45,769 nt of DNA from Myxococcales bacterium (GTDB lineage Bacteria > Myxococcota_A > Polyangia > Haliangiales > Haliangiaceae): NCBI GenBank assembly GCA_028287115.1, contig JAQBQF010000004.1, forward strand, positions 1 to 45,769, written 5' to 3'. The first letter of the stretch is position 1, and every line of letters starts with the position of its first letter. The notes below the pieces were generated by a model. It saw only the letters and a list, made by a program, of their open reading frames with translations, ran no database searches and was not told where the DNA came from. Positions 1-8,858 of the stretch are shown one piece after another. A program made the position numbers and the translations under genes.

Positions 1-194
1 ACGAAAATCCGCCGAGTGAGATGACTTTGGCGAGCCGCTCCGAACCTCCGCACCGTCGACGCTGCTGCATCTCCACCGTCGACTACGTCCGTACGGTCTG
101 CCGCTCTCGTTCACGGCAGAGAGGTTCCTCGATGAAGTGCGAGTCATCGTTCGCTTGCAGGAAGCCGCCACGCCGACATCGACGTAGTCCGTAG

Positions 195-536
195 CGATCC
201 GCGCGCAGAACGTGTACCCAGGACTGACCGATGTCGCGCTGAAGCGCCCGCCGTCGCGGCCATCCTTCAACCTCATCCGGAGGCTCGCGATGTGGACGCG
301 AAGATTGCCCTCTTCGACGACAGCGTCGTGCGAGACCTTCGCCGTGACCTCCCGCGACGTCACGAGAACACCGGCGTGTTGAACGAGCTCGCGCAGGACG
401 TCGAACCGCCGATCTCGGCGAGCCGGTCGTCTTCATAGAGCGCTCGCTCCGATGGCACGAGCTTGAAGGTTCCAAACTCGAACGCGTCGACGGCGGGTCC
501 GGCTCCTTCCTCGGGCGAGGTCTGACCTCTTGCCAT
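195..536 (-). pseudogene. Frameshifted winged-helix (OmpR/CadC-type) regulator remnant
   Basis: On the minus strand an ATG at 536 opens a frame that starts like a trans_reg_C winged helix (FEFGTFKLVPSERALY, then LAEIGG) but stops at 360-362 after 58 codons. From about 408 the neighbouring frame carries the rest of the same domain: RFDVLRELVQHAGVLVTSRE, then VVEEGNLRVHIASLRMRLKD and a terminal GYTFCARI near 195. A small deletion near 405-410 best explains the split. The wing end is also degraded: SATSVSPGY stands where the family has something like VPGRGY. No ATPase or receiver domain is visible, and the second frame runs off the left edge without a recognisable domain. Family assignment rests on the motif pattern. 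Pseudogene status could instead be a sequencing indel. Confidence 0.6.
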
Positions 537-679
537 CGCGCCGGCATCATTACCCAGGCACTGCGCCGAGATGCCCTCGTTGTTTGATGATCACCGCTTG
601 CCGCGACTGAATCTTGCGGAGTTTGTCGATTCCTTGCGCGAATTGGGTTCGACACGCGCGTCCGCCGGCTGACGCGCCG

Positions 680-1642
680 TTACTGGAGTTTGATCGCGAG
701 CTTCCCGAGGTGGTGCTGTTGCACATCCCGCAGTGCCTGTGCCGTGGCTTCGAGACCGTAGGTCTTCATGATGTGGACGTGGAACGGCCCACGCGCCACG
801 AGCGCGGACAGGCGCTCCAGCGCGGCCTGCGAGATCGCGGCGTCGTACGCGTGCCGCTCGAGCCCGCGCGGGGTCGTCGGCTCGGGCTCGACGCCGTTCG
901 GCCAGGCGACATGACGGCCGGACGCGACGAGCTCGAGCGCGTCCTTCCAGCCGTGACCACCGGAGAACACGAGCGCGCCGGCAAATCCATCGGGCGCGAA
1001 CTCGCGCGCTGCCTTCTGGAACGGGTGATGCCCGTCGACGACCGTGTCGGCGCCGAGTCGCTCGACGAGCGCGACGCCCTCCTTGCCGGAGGCGACGGCG
1101 AACACGCGCAGATCGAGGCGCTTCGCCAACTGCGTCGCCACGTGCCCGACGCCGCCGCTGGCGCCGAGGATCATCAACGGGTCGCCGCTCACGAGCTCGA
1201 GATGCTCGAGCCCGAGAAGCGCGGTGATCCCTGACATCGTAAGGGCACCGGCTTCGTCGAGGGCGATGGTCTTCGGAAGATGGGCGAGCTCCTTCTCGCC
1301 GATCGAGGCGAACTCGGCATAGAAGCCACCCTTGGCGTTGCCGAACCCCCATCCATAGACCCGATCGCCGATTGCGAAGCGCGTGACCTGCTCGCCGATA
1401 GCGCGGACGACGCCGGCGCCGTCCGAGCCGATCACCTGCGGGAAGTCGACCTTGCCGACGGTGAACGAGCCGTTGACCATCTCGGGATCCCAAACGCCAA
1501 CGCCCGCCGTGGCGACCTCTACGAGGACGTCGTGGGGGCCGACCTTCGGGACCGGCACGAGCTCGACATGTACGGCCTCGGGCGGGCCGTATTGGTCGAA
1601 TGCTGCGGCCTTCATCTGTGCTGGGATCTTGGCTGTCGTCAT
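680..1642 (-). CDS. Zinc-free MDR family NAD(P)-dependent quinone oxidoreductase
   Basis: This 320-aa protein has the medium-chain dehydrogenase/reductase layout. A GroES-like N-terminal domain (about 10-130) holds VIGSDGAGVVRAIG and FAIGDRVYG, and a Rossmann domain follows with the nucleotide-binding stretch ILGASGGVGHVATQLAKR (about 158-175). The catalytic Cys/His zinc ligands of alcohol dehydrogenases are absent, so a zeta-crystallin/quinone-oxidoreductase-like enzyme that reduces quinones or enones with NADPH is expected. The substrate cannot be read from sequence. The protein is probably cytoplasmic, as no signal peptide is seen. The ATG at 1642 is preceded by a weak CAGGG. It reads away from the gene debris at 1.9-2.15 kb, which itself carries a quinone-reductase-like scrap, so this may be the surviving copy of an older oxidoreductase cluster. 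Confidence 0.9.
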   Translation of the reverse strand: MTTAKIPAQMKAAAFDQYGPPEAVHVELVPVPKVGPHDVLVEVATAGVGVWDPEMVNGSFTVGKVDFPQVIGSDGAGVVRAIGEQVTRFAIGDRVYGWGFGNAKGGFYAEFASIGEKELAHLPKTIALDEAGALTMSGITALLGLEHLELVSGDPLMILGASGGVGHVATQLAKRLDLRVFAVASGKEGVALVERLGADTVVDGHHPFQKAAREFAPDGFAGALVFSGGHGWKDALELVASGRHVAWPNGVEPEPTTPRGLERHAYDAAISQAALERLSALVARGPFHVHIMKTYGLEATAQALRDVQQHHLGKLAIKLQ

Positions 1643-1934
1643 GAGCCCTGCTGTTGCAAATTCGATGCGCGCCTGACGACTCGCGTTCTATCCGAAAGTG
1701 TCAACGGGCCGACACTCGAGGCCCCGCGAGCTACTCGCACGCAGCCGGAAACTCCTCGCAGACGTTGAAGAGACGAAGGACGAGTTGCGCCCGGCAGCGG
1801 CGTCCTGGGTGAGGTCTTGGTCAGCATGCCCGGATGCTTCGGCACGCAGGTCGTGGTTCCGCTGCTCCCCAATGCTCGGAGACAGACTGATTGGGTGTGC
1901 TTCCCGGTAACGATCCGATGCTTCATAGAAAAGC

Positions 1935-2150
1935 GCCGCGGCAAGACGCGGTCGAAGTCCGCTTCGCTGATCTCCTCGATCCGCCGGCCGATGACCTCGA
2001 CGGCGGCATTCACGACGACGATGTCGACGCGACGGAACTTCTCGAGCGCCGCTGCGAAGGCGGCTCGGCGCTCCGCGTTTGGCGCTGACAAATGTCGATG
2101 TAGTGGACGCCCGCTGCTTCGACCCCGACCAACCCGCAGAGCTTCACTCG
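1935..2150 (-). pseudogene. SDR fragment fused to a quinone-reductase-like scrap (gene debris)
   Basis: The minus strand from 2091 encodes ALEKFRRVDIVVVNAAVEVI followed by EEISEADFDRVL. This is the central part of a short-chain dehydrogenase, containing the NAAV (NNAG-like) strand. The N-terminal TGxxxGxG dinucleotide site and the YxxxK catalytic region are missing. After DRVL the frame is lost; RGAFL, the expected continuation, appears in another frame just before a stop. Immediately upstream, in a different frame (about 2082-2140), GVEAAGVHYIDICQR resembles the N-terminal part of quinone oxidoreductases (VEAAGVNYIDIYQR-like). The two families lie back to back, so this looks like a deletion junction rather than a gene. 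An open frame continues to 1639 but its translation resembles no known protein. The segment 1643-1930 shows nothing else that I can support. Confidence 0.55.
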
Positions 2151-2228
2151 ACAGCGCGGGGGCGATCGATCAGGGCTGCCACGACGTCGTCGAGCGTTGT
2201 CGTAGGATCAGCCGGTGGGGGGACTTTG

Positions 2229-3878
2229 GTGACGGCCGATTCGCTCCCGACCGTCGCTTTGCCTTCCACGAAGGACTCGGGCGAATCTGCGGCGGCGACG
2301 CCCGAGATCGCGATGGAGCGCTTCGAGGCGCGGCGGTCGTGGGCGTTCGCGCTCGGCCTCGCGGCGATGAGCTTCGGCGCGCTCGCCTTCGTGCTGCTGC
2401 TCGGTGGTGACCGGCTCGGCCAGACGATTCACGGCGCGGCGCTCGCGATCAACGGGATCGCGTGCGTCGTCTACGCGGCGACGAGTCACGACGTGCAGAA
2501 GTACCGGACGTGGAAGGTGACCGCGCTGGCGTTCTTCGCCGCCGGCGCGAACGCCACCGGCTTCTTTTATTGGGGCGTCTATTCTGCGTATGCGGCGGTC
2601 GTCCCGGTATCGATCTACGCGTTCGCGAGCGGCGCGGGGCGCAAGAGCACGGTCGCAGGACTGTCGCTGTCGGCGATCGCATTCGGTGGGCTCGGTGTCG
2701 CGCAGCTCGGTGGATGGGTCGAGCGTCGCGGGCTGATCGGTCCGAACGCGATGTCTGATCGTTGGCAGCTCGTGCTGCTCGTCATGCTTCAGCTCGTGAT
2801 GATCGGCGCGGTCATCGGTGGCGTCGATGCGTACCGGACGATGCGGCGCGTGCTCTACGAACACCACGCGGCGTTGCGCGCGCTTGCACAACGCGAAGCG
2901 CAGCTCGCGGAAGCGCACGCCGAGATGCGCGATGCACGTGCGCCCGGCGAGGGTCGTCATTCCGGCGATCAGCTCGGCCGGTTCCGGCTGCTCTCGGTGC
3001 TCGGCCGCGGCGCGATGGGCGAGGTGTATGCGGCCGAGGACGAGCGCGGCCAGCCGTGTGCGGTCAAGGTGCTCGCGGCGCACCTCCTTGGCAATCAAGA
3101 TGCGCTGCGTCGGTTTCATCGCGAAGCGAGGGCGATCGCGAGCCTCGACGCACCGAATATCGTGCGCATGCTCGATGTATCCGCACCCGATGCACGACTG
3201 CCTTATCTCGCGATGGAGCGGCTCGAGGGACAAGATCTCGCCGAGCTGATCAAGCAGCAACCGATGCGCGAGATCGGCGAGGTCGTTCGCATCGTGCGCG
3301 AGGTTGCCGCTGGACTCGACGCCGCACACAAAGCCGGCGTCGTGCATCGCGATCTCAAGCCCGCGAACCTGTTCGCCGTCCGAGATGGCGCGAGCGTGAT
3401 CTGGAAGATCCTCGATTTCGGCGTCTCGAAGCTCGCCGATGGCGAGGCCACGGTGACGGTCGGTCAGATCGTCGGCACGCCCGGCTACATGGCACCGGAA
3501 CAGGCGCGTGGTGCGTTGATCGATCAACGCGCGGATGTGTACGCGCTCGCGATCGTGGCGTATCGCTTGTTGACCGGGCGCCCGGCGGTCGTTCCGAGCG
3601 AAGCACCGGCGATGTTGCACGAGGTGGTCTATCGCATGCCGCCGCGGCCGAACCAGTATGCGGCGGTCTCGGAGGCGGTCGAGTCGGTGCTCGCGGTCGC
3701 ACTCGCGAAGTCACCGGACGATCGGTTCTCGACGGCGGGCGAGCTCGCGGCGGCACTCGCGGAAGCAGCGGCCGGGGTGCTGTCGCCGATCGTGACCGAG
3801 CGCGCGACCGCGATCCTGCGACGCGCCCCTTGGGGACAATGGGCGCGCGGCGCGAGTCGCAAGCTCACGATCGCTTGA
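2229..3878 (+). CDS. Polytopic membrane Ser/Thr protein kinase
   Basis: The N-terminal half is hydrophobic, with about six membrane segments between residues 38 and 200 (for example SFGALAFVLLLGG, and LVLLVMLQLVMIGAVIGG). A short helical linker follows (ALAQREAQLAEAHAEMRDAR). The C-terminal half is a complete Hanks-type kinase (about 251-525): glycine loop GRGAMGEVY, AVKVL lysine (near 280), HRDLKPANL catalytic loop, DFGVSK, and GTPGYMAPEQ activation segment. All key catalytic residues are present. With the kinase after the membrane part, it should face the cytoplasm and be fed by a membrane sensor. The frame is open from 2079, but residues before about 2229 look non-coding. I chose the GTG at 2229 because GTGGGGGGA lies five bases upstream; ATG 2313 is the main alternative. 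No operon partner is seen. Confidence 0.85.
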   Translation: MTADSLPTVALPSTKDSGESAAATPEIAMERFEARRSWAFALGLAAMSFGALAFVLLLGGDRLGQTIHGAALAINGIACVVYAATSHDVQKYRTWKVTALAFFAAGANATGFFYWGVYSAYAAVVPVSIYAFASGAGRKSTVAGLSLSAIAFGGLGVAQLGGWVERRGLIGPNAMSDRWQLVLLVMLQLVMIGAVIGGVDAYRTMRRVLYEHHAALRALAQREAQLAEAHAEMRDARAPGEGRHSGDQLGRFRLLSVLGRGAMGEVYAAEDERGQPCAVKVLAAHLLGNQDALRRFHREARAIASLDAPNIVRMLDVSAPDARLPYLAMERLEGQDLAELIKQQPMREIGEVVRIVREVAAGLDAAHKAGVVHRDLKPANLFAVRDGASVIWKILDFGVSKLADGEATVTVGQIVGTPGYMAPEQARGALIDQRADVYALAIVAYRLLTGRPAVVPSEAPAMLHEVVYRMPPRPNQYAAVSEAVESVLAVALAKSPDDRFSTAGELAAALAEAAAGVLSPIVTERATAILRRAPWGQWARGASRKLTIA

Positions 3879-3903
3879 TTCAGGGAGGTGTCGGCGCAGC
3901 GTC

Positions 3904-4006
3904 CGCTCGGCGAACGGATACGAGACGTCGTCGCCGCCGAGCGAACGCGTTGTTACCGGGGCCGCTCGTCGAAGGTCGGCGCGATCTCGAGATAGCGACC
4001 GCTATC
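3904..4006. terminator. Two hairpins between convergent genes
   Basis: Between the stop of the kinase (3878) and the stop of the minus-strand lipoprotein gene (4010) lie two inverted repeats. CGCTCGGCG (3904-3912) pairs with CGCCGAGCG (3935-3943). GATAGCG (3991-3997) pairs with CGCTATC (4000-4006) across a 2-base centre. Neither is followed by a T-run, so factor-independent termination is uncertain. Their place between convergent genes is the main support. Confidence 0.35.
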
Positions 4007-4009
4007 GCG

Positions 4010-4501
4010 TTAATGCTTCACGAGTGAGCCGTCGCAATTTGCGAGCGGATCACAGCTTCGATCGCAGGTGCCGGCTGCCTTCGGCTGACCGGTCGGGCCG
4101 AACAGATCGTCGTGCACGATGCACGCGTACCCAGCCGAGCACCGAGGGTTAATGTCGTTTTGATCGCAGATCTGCCTGCAGGTGCCCTCGTAGCAAACGC
4201 TGCCTCGAACGCAATTGTCGTCGCCACCGGCGCGAACGGAGCAGACACCGCCGAGCGGCACCGAGCCGTCAGGTGAGCAGTCGATATGACCGATCCGCGG
4301 GGCGAGCGAGTCGATGATCCAACTGCACTTGAACACCGAGCAGCACCCCGTCTGACCCAGCACGTTGCAAAAGTCGCTGGCACACGTCCAGGCGTCGGGG
4401 CTCGATAGGGTATCCGCCAGCAGCCGGGCGTCGGGCACTCGATCAGCGGCTTTGGTGCACGCGGCGAACAGCGCGACCGCGGCAAACCAACCAGCACGCA
4501 T
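4010..4501 (-). CDS. Cys-rich putative lipoprotein
   Basis: The protein is about 163 aa from the ATG at 4501; an in-frame ATG at 4519 is possible. It begins with a short signal, MRAGWFAAVALFAAC, whose lipobox-like end makes Cys15 the likely lipidated residue. The mature part contains 16 more cysteines in close pairs (TGCC, SVCYEGTCRQIC, GTCDRSCDPLANC), an even number that suggests disulfides outside the cytoplasm. Such Cys-rich lipoproteins of unknown function are frequent in myxobacteria. I recognise no named domain. It lies downstream of another minus-strand lipoprotein gene (4612-5973), about 110 bases away, so the two may be co-transcribed. Confidence 0.75.
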   Translation of the reverse strand: MRAGWFAAVALFAACTKAADRVPDARLLADTLSSPDAWTCASDFCNVLGQTGCCSVFKCSWIIDSLAPRIGHIDCSPDGSVPLGGVCSVRAGGDDNCVRGSVCYEGTCRQICDQNDINPRCSAGYACIVHDDLFGPTGQPKAAGTCDRSCDPLANCDGSLVKH

Positions 4502-4611
4502 GCGAGCAGCATCCGCCAAGCCTCGATGGCGACGAAGTCATCTCGACTAACAACCGATGCATCGTCGCGGCATCATGTCGGCGGTTTGGCGAGCCTCCGA
4601 CGAACACGAGG

Positions 4612-5973
4612 TCAGGGATCGGTTCCCGGAGCGCCTGCCACGAGCTGATCCGCTGTGATCTCGGCGCCGAGACCGTAGATCGTCGACGTCGGTGGCAGCT
4701 GCACGCAGAGGGCCGTATAGACCGGTCCCGTGATGCGCGTGCCCGTTCGGTAGACCGACGTGCCTGCCATCGAGGGCACCTGCAGGAAAGCCGGTACTGC
4801 CACCGACGAGCAACCGGGATCGGGTAGCGCCTGCCAGCCGAAAAACGACATCGTGCAGGCGGCATCGCTGTAGTACTTCTGCACGGACGGCGCGCCGAGT
4901 AAGCACCGCAGCGTGCCATCGCTCGCATTTTGCGCGTCGCATTGCGCGTCGAACAAGGTGTCGTACATGTTGGTGCCGCGCAGGCTCGCGCCTTCGCCGA
5001 CGACCCGGCGGATCTGGATCCTTTTTCCGGGCACGGTGTCGGGCTGGATCGCGACCGACGGGACCGTGACCGCCGAATCGAATCGATAGTAGTCGTAGCC
5101 CGCCTTTGCGGTCACCGGCGCGCACGTCATGCCGTTCCAGCTGTAGTGAGATGCTGACTGCGTTGCACCGACGCGATAGAGCGTCGGCTGGTCGGTCGTG
5201 CACTGATTAATTGCCAACGCGGCCGCGTAGCGCGGCATCGGGCATGACGAAGAAACGTCGATCTCCGGTTGCGTGCACGATGAATCCTGAAATGTGGTCG
5301 TGACGCCATTAGCTGGCAGACACGCGGTCCCTTGATCGTAAGTAGACACCGAGCATTCCGCAGCGAGCGTCGTGTCGTACAGCGCTGCCTGCATTCGAAA
5401 TCCGTCGGTGGTCTCGAAGTAGTGCGTGGAGAGTCTGCCCGTCGAGGGGGTGTTGGTGACGGTCATCGACGCGAAGGTCGTGGGGACCGAGATCTCCGGG
5501 CCAAGCGTGTAGAGCGTGACCTGCGGATTGTTATTCGGATACGGCCCGCTGCAGCCACCGAAGCCGTTCGAGAGGTAATACGACGTCGCGAGCGCCGCGC
5601 CGATCGGATAGAAGTGCGCGAACGACGCGCAAGGCAGAGGAAGCTCCTCGGCGTACTTGGGCTGGAATCCGTTCGGGCCGAAGGGATTCCAGCCGATCGG
5701 TTGAGTGCAGCTCGCGTCCGTATACGCCGCGAAGAAGCGATCTGAAGGGAGGCAATACGTCGTGCCATCCGCCCAGGCTTCGGAGTTGCACAGTTCGCCG
5801 CGCTGCGAGTCGTAGATCCCCGTGAGCTCGCGCGTGCCGTCGTAATCGACCCACGTCAGCTTGATCCGGGTCCCGCTGTGCTCGTCGGGTGGGCCGGCAT
5901 CGGCGGCATCATCGACCGGCGCGAAGCCGATCCGGCCACACGCGGCGACCAAGAGCAACACGAGAACGCGCAC
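4612..5973 (-). CDS. Lipoprotein with three internal Cys-containing repeats
   Basis: This is a 453-aa secreted lipoprotein. MRVLVLLLVAACGRIGF is a short signal peptide whose lipobox makes Cys12 the lipidated residue. The mature protein is built from three similar units of about 125-135 residues (near 35-168, 182-308 and 316-442). Each has a YD.....C core, a GT.(Y/A/R)CL pattern and a Y.DxSCT or YSDAACT turn: YTDASCTQP, FQDSSCTQP, YYSDAACT. Cysteines recur at matching places, so each unit probably folds alone with disulfides. I know no Pfam name for it. Cell-surface placement is likely; function is unknown. Its start lies close to an epimerase pair transcribed in the same direction (6009-7993). 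Confidence 0.82.
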   Translation of the reverse strand: MRVLVLLLVAACGRIGFAPVDDAADAGPPDEHSGTRIKLTWVDYDGTRELTGIYDSQRGELCNSEAWADGTTYCLPSDRFFAAYTDASCTQPIGWNPFGPNGFQPKYAEELPLPCASFAHFYPIGAALATSYYLSNGFGGCSGPYPNNNPQVTLYTLGPEISVPTTFASMTVTNTPSTGRLSTHYFETTDGFRMQAALYDTTLAAECSVSTYDQGTACLPANGVTTTFQDSSCTQPEIDVSSSCPMPRYAAALAINQCTTDQPTLYRVGATQSASHYSWNGMTCAPVTAKAGYDYYRFDSAVTVPSVAIQPDTVPGKRIQIRRVVGEGASLRGTNMYDTLFDAQCDAQNASDGTLRCLLGAPSVQKYYSDAACTMSFFGWQALPDPGCSSVAVPAFLQVPSMAGTSVYRTGTRITGPVYTALCVQLPPTSTIYGLGAEITADQLVAGAPGTDP

Positions 5974-6008
5974 GCCTCATCGGTAGCACGAGCGGCGAAC
6001 GACGTGCT

Positions 6009-6992
6009 CTACGACGACGAATTGTAATGTGTCGCGAGCGCGGCCATGGCGCGTGACAAGCCAAACCGCGGACGGAACCCGAGCGTGTCCCGAATCTTGC
6101 GTATCGACATCCGACTCGGCGTGCACACGAGGTCGATCGCCGTGTGGGTCAACAGCGGTCGGGTCTTGGCGCGGCGCAGGCGAGCCATCATCTCGAAGCC
6201 GCTGGCGACCGCGCGCGCCGCGAAGAGCGGGATCGATCGTTTGAGTGGGCCTTGTCCGCCGAGCCGTGCGAGATGGTCGAAGTACTCGCGAAACGAAACC
6301 GGCTCGTCGTCTGCGACGATGAAGGCCTCGCCCACAGCGTCGGGGTGAACCGCGGCCAGCTCGATCGCGTCGAGCAGGTTCTCGATGTAGCAGGGGTGGC
6401 ACGTACCGCGGCCGCCGCCGATCAGAAACATCTTGCGTTGCTGGATCATCTTGAGCGGCTGTTCGACCCACGTGCTTCTCGGGCCGTAGACGACCGCCGG
6501 ACGCAGCACCGTGACGGGGAGCTTGGCTTCGGCGTGATAGCGAAGCGCGAGGGCTTCACCGGCGATCTTGGTTCGCGAGTACGGGTCGTTACCGGAGCCG
6601 TACGGGGTCCAGTCGTCGAAGTCGGCGGGCGAAGGAACCCCGAACACCGCGATCGAGCTCAGGTGAACAAACCGCTCGAGCGGTTGACGTGCCGCTGCCT
6701 GCAGCAGCCATTCGGTGCCTCGGACGTTGGTCTGGTCGAACTCGGCGTCGGTGCCCCAGTCCGAGACATGCCCCGCGCAGTGAAACACGAGCTCGACATC
6801 GCGGACGGCTCGCTCGAGCGAGTCGCGATCGCGCAGGTCTCCGATCACGATCTCGGCGTCCGCTCTCAAGCGCGGCGGCAGGCGCTCGAGACTCTGCTCG
6901 CGGCACAGCAAGCGGATCGGGCGCTGCTTGTCGAGTCGGCGCAGAGCGAGGTTGCTGCCGATGAACCCGGTGGCTCCGGTGATCAACTCCAT
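6009..6992 (-). CDS. NAD(P)-dependent epimerase/dehydratase (extended SDR)
   Basis: This 327-aa protein starts at the ATG at 6992 with the extended-SDR Rossmann motif TGATGFIG. It goes on with IVIGDLRDRDSLERAV, the FHCAG strand, SSIAVFG and the catalytic YSRTK (Tyr/Lys). The extended-SDR fold is clear. It resembles dihydroflavonol reductase / 3-beta-HSD / HpnA-like sugar-epimerase relatives, but the substrate cannot be assigned. The start overlaps the end of the upstream paralogous gene by 10 bases, which implies translational coupling. The open frame extends upstream to 7181, but that part only shadows the neighbour. A surface-sugar or lipid modification role is a guess. Confidence 0.9.
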   Translation of the reverse strand: MELITGATGFIGSNLALRRLDKQRPIRLLCREQSLERLPPRLRADAEIVIGDLRDRDSLERAVRDVELVFHCAGHVSDWGTDAEFDQTNVRGTEWLLQAAARQPLERFVHLSSIAVFGVPSPADFDDWTPYGSGNDPYSRTKIAGEALALRYHAEAKLPVTVLRPAVVYGPRSTWVEQPLKMIQQRKMFLIGGGRGTCHPCYIENLLDAIELAAVHPDAVGEAFIVADDEPVSFREYFDHLARLGGQGPLKRSIPLFAARAVASGFEMMARLRRAKTRPLLTHTAIDLVCTPSRMSIRKIRDTLGFRPRFGLSRAMAALATHYNSSS

Positions 6993-7993
6993 GTGCGAGC
7001 TCCCCGGTGCTGAGCCTGAAACCAGCGTACGCACCGCTCGATGCCTGCCGCGCTCGGTCCGGGAGCAAAGCCGAGCTCGCGTCGAGCCTTCGCGCCGTCG
7101 AAGTACAGGTAGCGTCCGACGAGCGCGGTCATGCCGCGCGTCAGCATCGGCTCGCGATGGGTCAGCCGATCGGAGATCCATTCGGCTCCGCGGGCGAGCG
7201 CGTCGAGCATCAGTCGAGGAACCTGGAGCCTTGGCTCGGCTGCGCCGGCAAGCGCCGCGACGAGCGTCATGAATTCACGATTGGTGAGGTTGTCGCCGGC
7301 GAGACAATATCTCTCGGTCGTCTTGCCGTTCTCGAGCGCGAGCCAGAGGCCGTCGATCACATCGCGCACGTCGATGAAACACGCGCCTCCGGCGACGTAC
7401 ACGGGCCACAAGCCTTTGCAGATATCCGAGATCGGTTTGCCGATCGGTGTCGGCCCATGATCTCGCTCGCCGATCGCGGAGGTGGGATTGACGATGACCG
7501 TGAAGAGCCCGCTCTTGCGTGCCCAGTTTTGAACTTCGAATTCACCGGCGCGCTTGGTCTCGCCGTAGAGAAACCGAATGCCGTGCAGGTTGAACTCGGA
7601 CTGTTCGTTTCTCGCGACGGGGCGATCCGAAGCGCCTAACGTGATGCAGCTCGAGACGTGAACGAGTCGCTCGATGCCGTTGCGCGAACATCCCTTCGCG
7701 ATATTGAGCGCGCCCTCGATATTGACGCGATGAAAGGTCCGCGGATCTCGCGACCAGTAGCGATTGAAACCGGCCAGATGAAACACGACCGAGGAGCGAC
7801 GGAGAAACGGATCGAGGCTGTCCGGCTCGAGGAGGTCTCCCCAGAACACATCGCAGGATCCGAGGACATCATCGATCGGGCCAGTCGAGCTTCCGGACTG
7901 CAGGAACACCGCGGGCCGATGATGTTTGGCCAACGCCGATCGGATGAGGTGGTTTCCAATGAACCCGTTGGCGCCCGTGATGCCGACCGTCAC
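6983..7993 (-). CDS. NAD(P)-dependent epimerase/dehydratase, tandem paralogue
   Basis: This 336-aa extended SDR has TGANGFIGNHL at the N terminus, FHLAGFNRYW, VSSCITLG and the catalytic YGETK near the middle, followed by a substrate domain with PTSAIGERDHGPTP. It is similar in length and order of motifs to the downstream gene (6009-6992), which it overlaps by 10 bases. A recent-to-moderate duplication followed by specialisation is likely. The two could act on successive or alternative substrates, or form a heterodimer. No signal peptide is present, so it is cytoplasmic. The region upstream of 7993 is only about 45 bases long before the stop of the barrel-protein gene, so a three-gene operon beginning near 8709 is possible. 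Confidence 0.9.
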   Translation of the reverse strand: MTVGITGANGFIGNHLIRSALAKHHRPAVFLQSGSSTGPIDDVLGSCDVFWGDLLEPDSLDPFLRRSSVVFHLAGFNRYWSRDPRTFHRVNIEGALNIAKGCSRNGIERLVHVSSCITLGASDRPVARNEQSEFNLHGIRFLYGETKRAGEFEVQNWARKSGLFTVIVNPTSAIGERDHGPTPIGKPISDICKGLWPVYVAGGACFIDVRDVIDGLWLALENGKTTERYCLAGDNLTNREFMTLVAALAGAAEPRLQVPRLMLDALARGAEWISDRLTHREPMLTRGMTALVGRYLYFDGAKARRELGFAPGPSAAGIERCVRWFQAQHRGARTWS

Positions 7994-8037
7994 GCCGGGC
8001 GTTATACGAAGGAGTAGTTACTCCGACGAGGCGGGAG

Positions 8038-8709
8038 TCACCAGAGATAGAGAGTGGCGCCGAGTGTCACGTACGGCACCGTGTGGAGGCCCGCGTCGAG
8101 ATGGATGTGAAGGAACTCGAACGGACGGAACTGCAGACCGACGAGGATGTTGACGACCGGCAGTACCGGCGGGATGTCGGCCGGATGGTTCATCAACATG
8201 CCGGCCGGATCTGGCATGCAGTCCTGCTGGATGTTCGATCCGGTGCAGATCGCGGAGGTCTTCAGGATCGTGCCGCGGATCAGGCCGAGGCCGATGCCGG
8301 CGCCGTAGCGAAACTCGAGGAACTTGTGGATCTGCGCGTGATTGATGATGCTGAGCTCGGCCGTCCACCAGTGGGGATTGTGGAAGGTGACGTAGTCGAC
8401 CTTGCCGGGGACGAGCGGGTCGCCGCCCTTCTCGAGGTAGTAGCCGTCGATCGCGTCCAGGCGATCGTAGCCGAAGCCGAACACCACCTCGGAGCTGCCG
8501 GTGCGCCGCGTGAAGTCGAGGCCGGCGCCGTCCATCGTCGCGGTGCCGGGCACGTCGCCCATGAACAGCTTCTGGACATACGGCGTCACCCACGCGCGTC
8601 GCACCTTCACCCCCATACCCCACGCCGGCTTCTCTTGAGACTCGACGACCTGGGCGCGCGCGATCGCGGTGCTCGCGAAAACCAGCGCGACGACAGCAAA
8701 GGACTTCAT
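8038..8709 (-). CDS. Putative outer-membrane beta-barrel protein
   Basis: About 223 aa from the ATG at 8709; an in-frame ATG at 8727 is possible but would lengthen the signal unnaturally. MKSFAVVALVFASTAIARAQ is a clear Sec signal peptide. The mature chain alternates polar and hydrophobic residues (VVFGFGYDRL, FRYGAGIGLGLI, LQFRPFEFLHIHLDAGLH) and ends in VTLGATLYLW. A terminal aromatic residue is the usual mark for BAM-dependent insertion. About eight strands would fit the length. Two cysteines (ICTGSNIQQDC) could form a loop disulfide. No family name is recognised. Function is unknown. Confidence 0.75.
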   Translation of the reverse strand: MKSFAVVALVFASTAIARAQVVESQEKPAWGMGVKVRRAWVTPYVQKLFMGDVPGTATMDGAGLDFTRRTGSSEVVFGFGYDRLDAIDGYYLEKGGDPLVPGKVDYVTFHNPHWWTAELSIINHAQIHKFLEFRYGAGIGLGLIRGTILKTSAICTGSNIQQDCMPDPAGMLMNHPADIPPVLPVVNILVGLQFRPFEFLHIHLDAGLHTVPYVTLGATLYLW

Positions 8710-8858
8710 CGCGTCGCAGAAGTGCACGATCTAAACCAGCCGACCCGACGAGGAAACAGCAACTTCTCGTCGAGAACTGAACGAAGTTTGCGCAGCCCAC
8801 ATTGGCGCCGTGACGACGGTGTCCGTCTCGACGATGTAGGGTGTGGCCGCCGAAACGC

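Noticed and set aside
83..655. A 190-codon minus-strand open frame across the left end
   Set aside because: Its translation is Arg/Ser/Pro-rich nonsense. The recognisable winged-helix residues are split between the two other minus-strand frames, so this frame is a shadow.
2762..4027. A long 421-codon frame overlapping the first Ser/Thr kinase
   Set aside because: It is a frame shadow of the kinase gene, with low-complexity Arg/Ala-rich translation. Similar shadows overlap most GC-rich genes here.
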